Positions 33,909-42,777 of a stretch of DNA of 64,000 nt are shown here, piece after piece. The stretch covers positions 1 to 64,000 of the forward strand of contig DAOVER010000002.1 in assembly GCA_030668875.1 (NCBI GenBank), given 5' to 3'. Every line of letters starts with the position of its first letter. Position 1 is the first letter of the stretch. This DNA is from Candidatus Heimdallarchaeota archaeon (GTDB lineage: Archaea; Asgardarchaeota; Heimdallarchaeia; Heimdallarchaeales; Heimdallarchaeaceae). The position numbers and the translations under genes are program-made. The notes below the pieces were generated by a model that saw only the letters and a list, made by a program, of their open reading frames with translations, searched no databases and was not told the DNA's origin.

Positions 33909-36413
33909 CTATTTCTCACGAAGATAGTAATCTGGTGATGCAACAAACCTTTTGTCCTCGTCAACATCTCCTTCTTCAATATCTGATGTTATCTCATCCA
34001 TTATTTCCTTATCACTGATATCTGCAAGAATCTTTTGTTTGTCAACTGTGATAATTCGATCTAGGTCTATGGTTCTGGGTTTGAATTTAGTCATTGTTTC
34101 TTCAATTTCCTCAATTTTAGAAATCTTTCCTATGAGATTCATAAAGGTCATAACCATATCTGGTCGAAGTGCTACCTGTGGAGCGATACTCATGAGTTTT
34201 CCAATTGAAATCGCTAAATTATCAATGAAATTTTTATCCTTTTCAAACAATGTCTCAGGGTTGGAATCAATGAACGAAGCAATAAGCAACAAATCAATTG
34301 ATGTCCATAAGTTTAGTACAGGTTTCTCTTTGAGTTCTAAATTATGAATAACTCCAAGCTCAGTACCTTTTACATTCTCAACAACCTTTCCTCGGATATC
34401 AAAAACATCAGATATGGTGAATTTTTGTGCTCCATAGTCTAGTAAAATATAGTCACTTACAATTTTTAAATTCCCAACAGAGTACAAATCATATCTTGAG
34501 CTCTCAACTATATCCGGCAAGATACCGGTGTTTTTTTCTACTAATATTTTCTTTAGAAGCTCAGGATTCTCGATATCTTCTGCAGACATACCAAATTCTT
34601 TAGATAATTCATCAATGACAATTTTCTTTTTATCTGCTGATAGAATTTCTGTCTCATCAGTTGAAATATTTGCATAGAGAAAATCATGAATGAAATCGAA
34701 TAGAAAGTCAGATAAGTTCAATCTTCTAGATACAAGAAAATAACCTTTGCTTGGATGGTGAATAACTGAATTAGCTGATCCAACAGTGTGATTAAATATG
34801 TTTTTAATCTTTAAATCCTGTTTTTCCATAAGTAAACTAGTGAAATTATTGCTTTCAGTAGGATTATAGTATGGCAATAAATAACCATTTAGTAGAATAT
34901 TTTCATTTTTTATTCTGATTTCACGTTGAGTTTTTGAGGTAGATTCAAGTGGAACAAAAAGATAATTATCTGGTTGGCGCATAACTTTCTTTAGTTCTTC
35001 AGTTAATTCCACATTCTTCTTAGTACAATACTCAATTATTATCTCAGGTATGAGAAAATTAAATGGAACTTGAGGAAGAGTATTTATTAATTCTTTCAAG
35101 ATATATTCTTTCTTATCTTCTTCAGTTTCTTGACGTTCTGACCCCTCTGGAGATAAAATATTGTCATAAATTCTTCTTATCATAGATAAGGAGATCTCTT
35201 GCTGTTGAAGAATTAGTATTCCATACTTTTCATTAAGTTTAGCTGGTCCAATTAGGAAGCCAACTAAGTCATTTTGCTCATCAATTACAGGTTTTCCTGT
35301 AAACTTCCAAAGTGTTCTTAATTCGGATAAGACCATATAGTCCAAATCTTTGGTTTCAGTACTGGTTGCTATGGAAACTTTGTTTCTCATTTGCTGAAAA
35401 CTAACGACTTCACTATAATTTTGTATCCTAGTTTCTATATCAATAGCTAAATCTTTGAAATACGGAGTAACGATTTCTTGAAAACGCAGATGCTCTCCAT
35501 ATATCTGATCCATTGCGTCTATGTCACGTGTATAATCATTAATGTCATCATCAAGAAGTTCTTCATAGATGTCAAACTGCTTCATATCTCGCTTCATAAT
35601 TTCTTTCTGTTTTTGAGTAAGATTTTCTTTATTTATTTCGTAAAAAAGAGTGAATCTTTCTTTCTCTTGTTGAATCTCCGTCTTCCATTTGAGAGTATCT
35701 TGAGCTGCTTTACGAAGAATCGGTCTGTTACGGAGAACTCTATCATTAATTTCGAAAATAATCCCTTTCAGTTCAGGTTTATCTGTTTCTAATCTTCTTA
35801 AACGGTTAATATTTTCGCTAAGTTCATTGTTAAAGAGGAGGAAATTGTTGTGAGTATTTTTGAACAGATGATCTTTAGAAACAGAAAAAAGGAGTTCAGA
35901 TAATTTGTAGAAATGCTGGAATATCTTGTGTTGTTTAGCTTCTACTTCATTTTTACTTGTCATATATTCTTGATCGTCTAATTTTCCAGAAACATAGTCT
36001 TGTTCTAAATTCATTTCCTCTTCAAAGGTTTTAGTAGCCGCCTTAATGGCCATATTCATAACGTAACGTACTTTTAATTCTTCAATTTCAAGAACTGGAA
36101 TACTCTTTAACTCTATACTAGGTAGTTCTAGAGTTCTTTGAGGAACTGATGGGGGGGATGTGTCAACTACTACTCTGTCAATCTGTTGAATATCTGATTC
36201 TAGTTCTGGAAGAGATTTCTTTGTTTCTTCGATTTTTTGTGTTTCTTCATCAGATTTCAATGATGTTGGAAGACCTGTAAGGATTTCTTGATATTTGTTC
36301 TTCAGAGTTTGATAGGTTCTCCTATCTATTGACCCTCGAATATAACGAAGATCTAAATCTCTAATGAATCGTAGAATTCTACGCTTCTTAACTGTGGATT
36401 CTTCAGCAGACAT
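33909..36413 (-). CDS. Large unrecognised protein, helical N-terminus with beta-rich inserts
   Basis: 834 residues, no signal peptide or membrane segment. Residues about 1-330 are highly charged, largely helical and coiled-coil-like. Two beta-rich segments ('DLVGFLIGPAKLNEKYGILIL' about 375-395; 'DVFDIRGKVVENVKGTELGVI' about 670-690) resemble PRC-barrel strands, with the V-G and G-V-I pattern of that fold. The C-terminus ends in an acidic tail. A PRC-like domain with coiled coils recalls the architecture of archaeal CdvA, but the length is far greater and the resemblance is weak. No partner gene is evident. Confidence 0.8.
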   Translation of the reverse strand: MSAEESTVKKRRILRFIRDLDLRYIRGSIDRRTYQTLKNKYQEILTGLPTSLKSDEETQKIEETKKSLPELESDIQQIDRVVVDTSPPSVPQRTLELPSIELKSIPVLEIEELKVRYVMNMAIKAATKTFEEEMNLEQDYVSGKLDDQEYMTSKNEVEAKQHKIFQHFYKLSELLFSVSKDHLFKNTHNNFLLFNNELSENINRLRRLETDKPELKGIIFEINDRVLRNRPILRKAAQDTLKWKTEIQQEKERFTLFYEINKENLTQKQKEIMKRDMKQFDIYEELLDDDINDYTRDIDAMDQIYGEHLRFQEIVTPYFKDLAIDIETRIQNYSEVVSFQQMRNKVSIATSTETKDLDYMVLSELRTLWKFTGKPVIDEQNDLVGFLIGPAKLNEKYGILILQQQEISLSMIRRIYDNILSPEGSERQETEEDKKEYILKELINTLPQVPFNFLIPEIIIEYCTKKNVELTEELKKVMRQPDNYLFVPLESTSKTQREIRIKNENILLNGYLLPYYNPTESNNFTSLLMEKQDLKIKNIFNHTVGSANSVIHHPSKGYFLVSRRLNLSDFLFDFIHDFLYANISTDETEILSADKKKIVIDELSKEFGMSAEDIENPELLKKILVEKNTGILPDIVESSRYDLYSVGNLKIVSDYILLDYGAQKFTISDVFDIRGKVVENVKGTELGVIHNLELKEKPVLNLWTSIDLLLIASFIDSNPETLFEKDKNFIDNLAISIGKLMSIAPQVALRPDMVMTFMNLIGKISKIEEIEETMTKFKPRTIDLDRIITVDKQKILADISDKEIMDEITSDIEEGDVDEDKRFVASPDYYLREK

Positions 36414-36613
36414 TATAAATAAAGTAAAGTGACTACACCTAAAAATATGTTCCTAAACATCTGAAGAAAATACATCGAATTTTTTAGTTGAATTTCTCAA
36501 TATTTAATGAAGCATTAGTAATGAGCTCATAAGCTTAACACCTAAGAAAGAATAGATTTCGAAGACTTATGTAAATTCTTTTAAATTCCTCATTTCCTTT
36601 GTTTTTGTTATTA

Positions 36614-37297
36614 ATGGAAACTGTATCTATAATTCTATTAATGTTATTAATTTTCTTTTCTTTATTGCATCTACTAGGTGAATTCCTTGTTGATATTGGA
36701 AAAGAGAAATTCATAGTTGTTAGATATCTTACAAAACCCTTTCTCATGCCATTACTTCTATTATTCTATGTTATTGGGAACGTCAATATCAATTGGTTAA
36801 TCAGTAGTGCTATAATTGGTGGATTTGTTGGTGACATCTTCTTGATGCTTCCTGATCCTGAGAAAACTCGCAAATGGTTAAGAGTAGGTCTAGTTTCCTT
36901 TCTTTTAGGACATTTGTTATACATTTCTGCTTTTATCTATATAGCAGGAAACTTTGTTCATTTTGTATGGTGGAGTGTTTTACTTGCGATACCTTTTGTA
37001 ATTGCAATGGTTATAATCCATCCACGTTTGACTAAACATACTGGTAAAATGACAACAGCTGTAACTATATACACTATTGTAATTGGGTTAATGGGAATAA
37101 GCACAACCCTTCTTTTTGGCTATGGAACATTAGAAGGGATAATACTTCTATATGTAGGAGCATGGTTGTTTATAATTTCTGATATACTAAATGGATATGC
37201 AAAATTTGTAACTGTGTTTAAGTATGAACGAGTAATTACGATGTTTACATATATTGCAGGTCAACTAATGATTGTACTTGGCGTTATATTTCTATAG
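36614..37297 (+). CDS. YhhN/TMEM86-family membrane protein (lysoplasmalogenase-like)
   Basis: About 227 residues from the ATG at 36614; a TTG five codons upstream is less likely. Seven to eight hydrophobic helices. Family-like motifs are 'YLTKPFLMPLLLL', 'GDIFLMLP', 'SFLLGHLLYISAF' and 'GAWLFIISDILNGYAKF', with the acidic residues in membrane helices that are conserved in YhhN proteins. Characterised members hydrolyse the vinyl ether of lysoplasmalogens. In an archaeon with ether lipids the substrate would have to differ or be scavenged, which is inference. Confidence 0.8.
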   Translation: METVSIILLMLLIFFSLLHLLGEFLVDIGKEKFIVVRYLTKPFLMPLLLLFYVIGNVNINWLISSAIIGGFVGDIFLMLPDPEKTRKWLRVGLVSFLLGHLLYISAFIYIAGNFVHFVWWSVLLAIPFVIAMVIIHPRLTKHTGKMTTAVTIYTIVIGLMGISTTLLFGYGTLEGIILLYVGAWLFIISDILNGYAKFVTVFKYERVITMFTYIAGQLMIVLGVIFL

Positions 37298-37425
37298 ATC
37301 AACATTATCTTTGTTTCTTTTCAAGTATAACAAGCGTTGAACATCAGTTATCAGATTGTTTTTACCTACTAATATTGAGTAAGATTTAAGCACTAAGAAA
37401 TCTAATATTACTTTGATGAAATAGT

Positions 37426-37986
37426 ATGCCTGATTTAGCAACACATTTTGGATTATCTCTACTAATTAATATGGCAATCTTTGGAAGAAAAGAAAAAAAA
37501 CAGTGGTTATGGATAATTCTTTTATCCCCTCTGTCTGTCTATCACGATATAGATATCTTGCTTAAGCATAGAGTTATTTTACATTCTTTTTTTATTCAAG
37601 CTTTAGTTGTTGTAGCTGTTTATCTCCTAACAAAAAGAAATCTTTTCTTCACTGGAGTTGTCGCTGTATATGTTTTTAGCCATATATTAATGGACATGAG
37701 TCAGTTTTATGTTGCTTGTTTTTGGCCATTATCTGATGGTGTCTTTTCTTTCCATTTTGATATATTCGTAAATATGTCTGACCCTTCTATGATTGATTCT
37801 GATATTTCTGGGAATTTTGAGAACAATTTTCCTAGTACAGGACTTGAACAATGGGGAACTCTAATCTCCACTTTAGGGCTGATGATGTCTTTTTGCGCTG
37901 TTCTAGTATGGATTATATACTTTTACAGATTGTCAAAAGATGATAAGAAAAAAATAGTCACAAAAACTGGTAGTAAATTAGTTTAG
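37426..37986 (+). CDS. YdjM-like membrane protein (DUF457 type)
   Basis: 186 residues with about four hydrophobic segments. 'MPDLATHFGLSLLINM' at the N-terminus, 'LSPLSVYHDIDILLKHRVILHSF' (key residues H-D-I-D and H-R-x-x-x-H) and 'YVFSHILMDMSQF' give the His/Asp pattern of the YdjM/LexA-binding family, classed as membrane-bound metal-dependent hydrolases. No biochemical function is firmly known for archaeal members. It follows the YhhN gene on the same strand after 128 bp. Confidence 0.7.
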   Translation: MPDLATHFGLSLLINMAIFGRKEKKQWLWIILLSPLSVYHDIDILLKHRVILHSFFIQALVVVAVYLLTKRNLFFTGVVAVYVFSHILMDMSQFYVACFWPLSDGVFSFHFDIFVNMSDPSMIDSDISGNFENNFPSTGLEQWGTLISTLGLMMSFCAVLVWIIYFYRLSKDDKKKIVTKTGSKLV

Positions 37987-37990
37987 ACTC

Positions 37991-38176
37991 TTTATATAAT
38001 TAAGAGGTTCACGAGTGTTCGGAGATTTCTAACCAATGGATCTTGGAAGAGTTGGATGGATTGGATATTTGCGAACTGGTATGGAATGTAAAAAGTAATA
38101 TAAGAAGAGAATTACCTTAAGAGAAAAAATAAAATAGAGGAAGAAAAAATATAGTATGAAATTAAGGTGATTTAAA
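37991..38176 (+). promoter_or_regulatory. TATA box and long leader before the profilin-like gene
   Basis: TTTATATAA at 37991-37999 is flanked by CTCTT/AAGAG inverted arms. Transcription from it would begin about 38022, leaving a leader of about 150 nt, long for this genome. The leader holds a 20-codon ORF (38036-38098) and ends with AAGGTGA about 8 nt before the ATG at 38177. A second TATA-like stretch (AAAATATAG, about 38146-38154) could instead give a short leader. Confidence 0.4.
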
Positions 38177-38536
38177 ATGAGCTTTGAAGAAGAAGTAGAA
38201 AAATTAGGACAAGAGGGAACAATAGGAGTAGCGTGGTTGGTAGGAGACGATTTAAAGGTATATTACCAGTTTGGAGATTGGCCTGTTGATCCTTTAATAC
38301 CTTTCAACGCTTGGAAGAACCAAACTCATGCTGTTGATTTTGGTGGAGGTCTGAAATTTACTGTTATTACTATGACTCCAGAAAGACTTATCTCCACCAA
38401 TTTGGGTGGTCAAGGACATATTTGCATTGCACGATGTCCTAAGTGGAATGGTTGTGTGATTGTATGGTCTCCAAAAGATATTGAGAAGAACTATGCATAT
38501 GCATCTACTGCACGTTTAGCCGCAAAAGTGGGATAG
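38177..38536 (+). CDS. Profilin-like small protein (candidate Asgard profilin)
   Basis: 119 residues with AAGGTGA before the ATG. The order of elements follows profilin: an N-terminal helix, 'GTIGVAWLVGDDLKVYYQFG', a helix, then 'FGGGLKFTVITMTPERLISTNLGGQGHICIARC' (about 55-86; key residues G-G-x-K-[FY]-x-V-I and G-x-x-G), 'GCVIVWSP' and a C-terminal helix. This matches the eukaryotic 'GGxKYMVIxG...GKKGxGGITVKKT...ALIIGIYD' pattern by eye. Roadblock/longin-type small folds have a similar topology and remain an alternative. Asgard archaea encode profilins that bind actin; no actin gene is in the window. Confidence 0.5.
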   Translation: MSFEEEVEKLGQEGTIGVAWLVGDDLKVYYQFGDWPVDPLIPFNAWKNQTHAVDFGGGLKFTVITMTPERLISTNLGGQGHICIARCPKWNGCVIVWSPKDIEKNYAYASTARLAAKVG

Positions 38537-38541
38537 AAAAC

Positions 38542-38565
38542 AACACCCCCTTTAAGGTGTTTTTA
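38542..38565 (+). terminator. Hairpin plus T-tract overlapping the next start codon
   Basis: AACACC (38542-38547) pairs with GGTGTT (38556-38561) around an eight-nt loop, followed by a T-run that ends at the ATG at 38565. It looks like an intrinsic terminator for the profilin-like gene. GGTG in the 3' arm is also the likely ribosome-binding site of the next gene, so folding could hide it. Confidence 0.45.
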
Positions 38566-38867
38566 TGACAACTCCTTCTTTTATTTCTGAAAAGACTGAT
38601 TTTTTGTTGATTACTCTTAATGTTCATCCTAGTTCAACTCAGAAGAAAATTTTGATTACTGAACATGCTTTTGATATTTATGTTAAGGAACCTCCTGATA
38701 AAGGAAAAGCAAATAAGGCTGTTATCAAATTTCTTTCTAAGTATTTTGATATCTCTAGCTCATCTTTTTCAATTGTTAAAGGACATAAATCCAAAATAAA
38801 AGTTGTATCTGTTACTGATGATAAAATGGAAGGAGTGAAAAAAACAATTATAGGAGTTATTAATTAA
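38565..38867 (+). CDS. DUF167 (YggU/UPF0235) family protein
   Basis: 100 residues, the family's usual length. The diagnostic block is 'FDIYVKEPPDKGKANKAVIKFLSKYF' (key residues P-P-D-K-G-K-A-N-K-A) followed by 'SIVKGHKSKIKVV'. The fold is a small alpha/beta domain of unknown biochemical role, conserved across bacteria, archaea and eukaryotes. Its 3' end overlaps the convergent gene by 4 bp. Confidence 0.92.
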   Translation: MTTPSFISEKTDFLLITLNVHPSSTQKKILITEHAFDIYVKEPPDKGKANKAVIKFLSKYFDISSSSFSIVKGHKSKIKVVSVTDDKMEGVKKTIIGVIN

Positions 38868-39430
38868 AGACTCATCTTTTCAAATGCTCTGATTAACTCA
38901 TTTCTTTCGTTAAAAATGTTGAATAGATTACTACTTAGTGACATTAAACTTGAGATGCTGTCTTCGACTGTATCTAACATCATCTCTTCTAGATTTACTT
39001 GATTTTCAACAATTTTTTCTTTGAATTCTTCAGCACTATCTAAAATATCTATCTCTAATAGATATAGTATAGATAGATCAATACCATGCTCTCCTTCTAC
39101 ACTCTTTACATCAAAGAAAGTACTGTATTTGTAATCAGTGTTATCAGTTTCTCTCAACATATCCTCTATACGCTTAGCAACAATACCTGAAGCCCCCCAG
39201 CTAGTTAATAATTGAGAATGAATCAATAGTTCGTTTACTTGAGCCATAGCATCTTTGGAGTCACGAAGTAGGGTAAACAATTTCTTTCTAAAAGCCATAT
39301 CTGAATCTCTTCGGTTTTCGAGATTGGGATAACCTTGGTAATCAGGAATATTTGCCATTAATATTTTCAAAGCTTCAGGAATTTTACCACTGATTTCGTC
39401 TTTTGCAGGCTTATTTTTTTTACCAAACAT
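38864..39430 (-). CDS. Hypothetical helical protein downstream of DNA ligase
   Basis: 188 residues, soluble and mostly helical, starting 'MFGKKNKPAKDE'. Charged helices at about 15-75, 'LLTSWGASGIVAKRIEDML' in the middle and a Leu/Glu-rich C-terminal half (about 120-188) suggest a helical bundle. No motif or family is recognised. It lies 17 bp downstream of the ligase gene on the same strand, so it is probably part of the same transcript. Confidence 0.65.
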   Translation of the reverse strand: MFGKKNKPAKDEISGKIPEALKILMANIPDYQGYPNLENRRDSDMAFRKKLFTLLRDSKDAMAQVNELLIHSQLLTSWGASGIVAKRIEDMLRETDNTDYKYSTFFDVKSVEGEHGIDLSILYLLEIDILDSAEEFKEKIVENQVNLEEMMLDTVEDSISSLMSLSSNLFNIFNERNELIRAFEKMSL

Positions 39431-39447
39431 TGGATTTCACTTTTAAC

Positions 39448-41214
39448 TTATTTTTTTTGATTTAAATATATTGTGTGTATTTCTTGATTTGATGTAGAGT
39501 CTTCGGGAGTTTTATCTTCAACAATCCTTCCGGTGAATCTTGGGAAACGCAGAGCTAACCCATCTTTTTTTCCTCCTAAAAGACCTCTTGCACATGTGTG
39601 AATCTGACTTACAGTAATTTCTGCTCCAATTACTTCAATAACTATTGAAGGTTCAAACCAGATTTGACATTCTGTATCACTTTGTATTTCCTTGGGTTTT
39701 GCTCGTTCCAATTTTTTGAGAACATTGTAGAAATATTGAAGGTTTTCATCACTAAAACCAGTAGCAACTTTTGTAAATGTTCTATACACAGTATCATTCG
39801 TATCAAAACAACCTATTAGGAACGTACCGTACAATCCGGCTCTTTTACCTTTACCGTAATCAGCTCCTAGGATGACAAGATCGAATGAATCTGATAGTTT
39901 GTCAACATAATCGGCTTTGTATTTTACCCAATTCCAACCTCGAGCTCCAGCTTGATAAGCAGAACCTTTTGACATATCCTTGCCCATTATTCCTTCGCAG
40001 CTGTTTTCTAAGGCTTGTTGAAAGAAATTTTCTATGTCATCAGAGTTTTCAGCAACTGTCTGATGAGAATATTGGATATTATTATTCGTTTCCACAAGTT
40101 TTTCCAATAACTGTCTCCTGTCAAGATAATCGCTTTCTATCTCTGATTTCCCAAAAGCATAAAGTGAGTCAAAAAGATACACTCTAACAGGAACCTCGCT
40201 AATTTTCTTATCAATGTCATGCTTTCTTTTCCTTTGTGAAACTTGCTGAAAGGGTAGTATTTTGTCTTTTTGTAAATCATAAGCCACAATTTCCCCTTCA
40301 ATTATGAAATCATCTTCTTTAGCAGCATTGTTAATGAATTTGACTACATCAGGGAATTGGTTTGTTATATCTTCAGGTTTTCTGGAAAATAATTTGATTA
40401 TTGTACCTTTTTTATGTATTTGAACTCGCAATCCATCATATTTGTATTCTAGAGCAACCTTCCCTCCGAATCTTTCCAACAACTTTTCAGAGCTTGAAAC
40501 TCTTTGTGCCAACATGACTCTTATCGGATTGAAAATCTTCACTTCTACTTTTTTTATGCTTTCTAAACCTTGGGCAAAAAGTGATGATGCAACAAACTCT
40601 ATATCTGATGTTCTGTTATAAGCTCTTTCGAGAATATCTTTGTTTTCTCTGGTGCTTGTTTTAGCTAGAGACAGAGATTCTAATAGTAACTGAGTTGCAA
40701 CTCCTAATCTTAGTTGCCCACACACCATCCTAATTATGTATCTGGCTTCCAGTGGGGAAACTTTGGAAATAAGACCAGATAATGTTCTAATCTTCTTATC
40801 TGATGATCCTTCACCAGACATTTTTGCTATAGAATCAAAAATATTCCATATGTCTAGAACACTTAACTCTTGTTGCTCTTCTTGTTTAGTAAAAGCTAAC
40901 AGAGTCGATTGAGGTTTGTTTTCTAATAGCTTGTGAGCCGTTTTTCCTAAATCACCAAATTCATCTAGCAGGGTTTGAACAGATTTATCACTCTTACCTG
41001 TAGCTATTGCTAATGATTTAACTGCCATTCTTTCAGCTAGCATTAGTTCAATTCCAATAAAATCTGGATAAAGCTTACCCAGAGTTAAAAGAGCAATTTT
41101 TCCAATCTCTTTTGAATCAGAGTCTTTTATTGCATCTGCTAAAATGTCAACCATTTCAAGTTTTTTCTGTGTCTTTTCTAATTTGAAATAACACTGCGAT
41201 AGATCTTTGAACAT
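39448..41214 (-). CDS. lig: ATP-dependent DNA ligase
   Basis: 588 residues, typical for archaeal/eukaryotic type I ligases. The N-terminal DNA-binding domain spans about 1-220. The adenylated lysine is K258 in 'EYKYDGLRVQIH' (motif I). Further motifs are 'FIIEGEIVAYD' (III), 'EGIMGKD' (IV) and 'WVKYKADY' (V), then an OB domain with 'GLALRFPRF'. It seals nicks in replication and repair. The ATG at 41214 is used; a TTG one codon earlier is in frame. It lies 14 bp downstream of the GIFT-domain gene, which suggests a shared transcript. Confidence 0.97.
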   Translation of the reverse strand: MFKDLSQCYFKLEKTQKKLEMVDILADAIKDSDSKEIGKIALLTLGKLYPDFIGIELMLAERMAVKSLAIATGKSDKSVQTLLDEFGDLGKTAHKLLENKPQSTLLAFTKQEEQQELSVLDIWNIFDSIAKMSGEGSSDKKIRTLSGLISKVSPLEARYIIRMVCGQLRLGVATQLLLESLSLAKTSTRENKDILERAYNRTSDIEFVASSLFAQGLESIKKVEVKIFNPIRVMLAQRVSSSEKLLERFGGKVALEYKYDGLRVQIHKKGTIIKLFSRKPEDITNQFPDVVKFINNAAKEDDFIIEGEIVAYDLQKDKILPFQQVSQRKRKHDIDKKISEVPVRVYLFDSLYAFGKSEIESDYLDRRQLLEKLVETNNNIQYSHQTVAENSDDIENFFQQALENSCEGIMGKDMSKGSAYQAGARGWNWVKYKADYVDKLSDSFDLVILGADYGKGKRAGLYGTFLIGCFDTNDTVYRTFTKVATGFSDENLQYFYNVLKKLERAKPKEIQSDTECQIWFEPSIVIEVIGAEITVSQIHTCARGLLGGKKDGLALRFPRFTGRIVEDKTPEDSTSNQEIHTIYLNQKK

Positions 41215-41228
41215 CAAATAAATCTGTC

Positions 41229-42581
41229 CTAAAATATCCTTTTCTTGCCTTTTTGCTCTTTAATTTCAAGAACAATTTCACTCATTAAATGAATTAGATT
41301 TGCACTTAAAACATCGACACTATTTTTTAGTTCTTTTATTGCATCTACAACTTCTGTTAAATCAGATTTTTGTAATTGTTGAGAAACAGCTGGTACTTGA
41401 CTACTTGATTGTATTTGTTCCTCTAGTGTTTCGTCAAAAATCAGCACTTCTTGTTCAAACCTATCAGCTGGTGTTGGTAAAGGAATGGAAGATTCATCGA
41501 TTCTACGAGCTTTATCTATTTGCTTCTTACTAGATTCGCTTTTTAGTTTCTCCTTCTCTCGGATTTTTTCTAGATATGGCAAAACTTGTGAATAATCAAT
41601 ACCTTTTCTTCTCGCCATATCTGTAAGAAGTATATCTCTATACCCTGGATCTTCTATGTTGAGTTCAGAAATATCTTTTTCTAAATCTTGAATAATTGCA
41701 ATTGCACTGTAGATATCATCCTTAGAGAGTTTAGGTGCTGTTTTCTCCACTTTTGATTCCTTTATTTTCATTTCTTGTTTTAGTTCCTGAACGATAGATG
41801 TTGGAGTGACTACTTTGTCAGGAGTGGGAATTTCAGGAACAGGAGGTTGTTTAAGTGTGGTTACACTCTGTGTTTCAGGTTCAGGTTTCTCTTCAGTTAC
41901 TTCTTCAGTTTCACCCGATGGAACCTCAGAAATGAAGTTGAAAATATTGTTTGCTAATTTTTTATTGTTCCTTAATCTCAAACCTGATTTTAGATCGGAA
42001 AGCATTAAGTAAGATCCACAAGCCAAAACTGTTCCTAACCCGTACGAAGCCATAGCTAAAACTGTTGAACTTGGTGGATCACTATCAGAAGCTGTTCTTG
42101 CAAGTTCTATTCCGTTCTTACCTATGTTGATTGAACAACTCGATACCATAGTTATTTCTTTAATTCCTTCAGTTATGGAATGGTCGAAGAATTTGCTGAT
42201 AACTGGGTTACTTTCCAGTTTCAAATCATAGTTCTTATAATCAAAAATTTGGTTTGCTACTATCTCCATTTTGAAGTGTTTTAGAAGTGTATTTAGATTA
42301 GTGTTTAATCCTCTATCACCACCAGCATTAGCAAAAATTGCTATAGAACCCCCCTCATCTACAAATCGTAAGAGAGCTTTAACTTCATGCCCATACAATT
42401 TCGAACCATCGGGACAGAGAAACACAAGAATATCGTATTTAGAAATTTCTGAATACTTTATCGGAAATGTGTCCAAACGGCCGATTTGATGTCCTGAATC
42501 CTCAAGGGTTTCAGCTAATTTTCGAAAGTTATCAAAAATAAGACCTCTTTCTTTTTGGGTTTCGTCAAACAAAATTTTCAT
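41229..42581 (-). CDS. GIFT/IFT52-like domain protein with a long disordered linker
   Basis: About 450 residues from the ATG at 42581, which has AAGGTG just upstream; a TTG five codons earlier is in frame. Residues about 1-215 form a GATase-like domain: 'KYDILVFLCPDG', 'EVKALLRFVDEGGSIAIFANAGG', 'NTNLNTLLKHFKMEI' and 'GLGTVLACGSYLMLSD'. This order matches the GIFT domain of eukaryotic IFT52, also found in GldG-like and DUF4350 prokaryotic proteins. A Pro/Glu/Thr-rich linker (about 220-290), helices, and a C-terminal amphipathic segment follow. It lacks catalytic Cys/His of true amidotransferases as far as I can see. Confidence 0.65.
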   Translation of the reverse strand: MKILFDETQKERGLIFDNFRKLAETLEDSGHQIGRLDTFPIKYSEISKYDILVFLCPDGSKLYGHEVKALLRFVDEGGSIAIFANAGGDRGLNTNLNTLLKHFKMEIVANQIFDYKNYDLKLESNPVISKFFDHSITEGIKEITMVSSCSINIGKNGIELARTASDSDPPSSTVLAMASYGLGTVLACGSYLMLSDLKSGLRLRNNKKLANNIFNFISEVPSGETEEVTEEKPEPETQSVTTLKQPPVPEIPTPDKVVTPTSIVQELKQEMKIKESKVEKTAPKLSKDDIYSAIAIIQDLEKDISELNIEDPGYRDILLTDMARRKGIDYSQVLPYLEKIREKEKLKSESSKKQIDKARRIDESSIPLPTPADRFEQEVLIFDETLEEQIQSSSQVPAVSQQLQKSDLTEVVDAIKELKNSVDVLSANLIHLMSEIVLEIKEQKGKKRIF

Positions 42582-42777
42582 ATTAACACCTTGCAACTTT
42601 AAATAATCTCTTCGACTCTAGTGAGAACAGTTAAAAATTGATAAATATAAGTTTGATGTTGGTGAAAACAACCCAAAAAAGAATATAAATGTTCAATGTA
42701 GCATCTATTAACGAGAAACTTCACATCACTTAAACTTTAATATAGGCTGTTTCCAAATATAATTATCCGGTGAGTTA

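Noticed and set aside
33952-35792. Plus-strand frames of 131 and 104 codons inside the 834-aa gene
   Set aside because: Ser/Ile- or Phe/Leu-rich antisense translations with no start signal.
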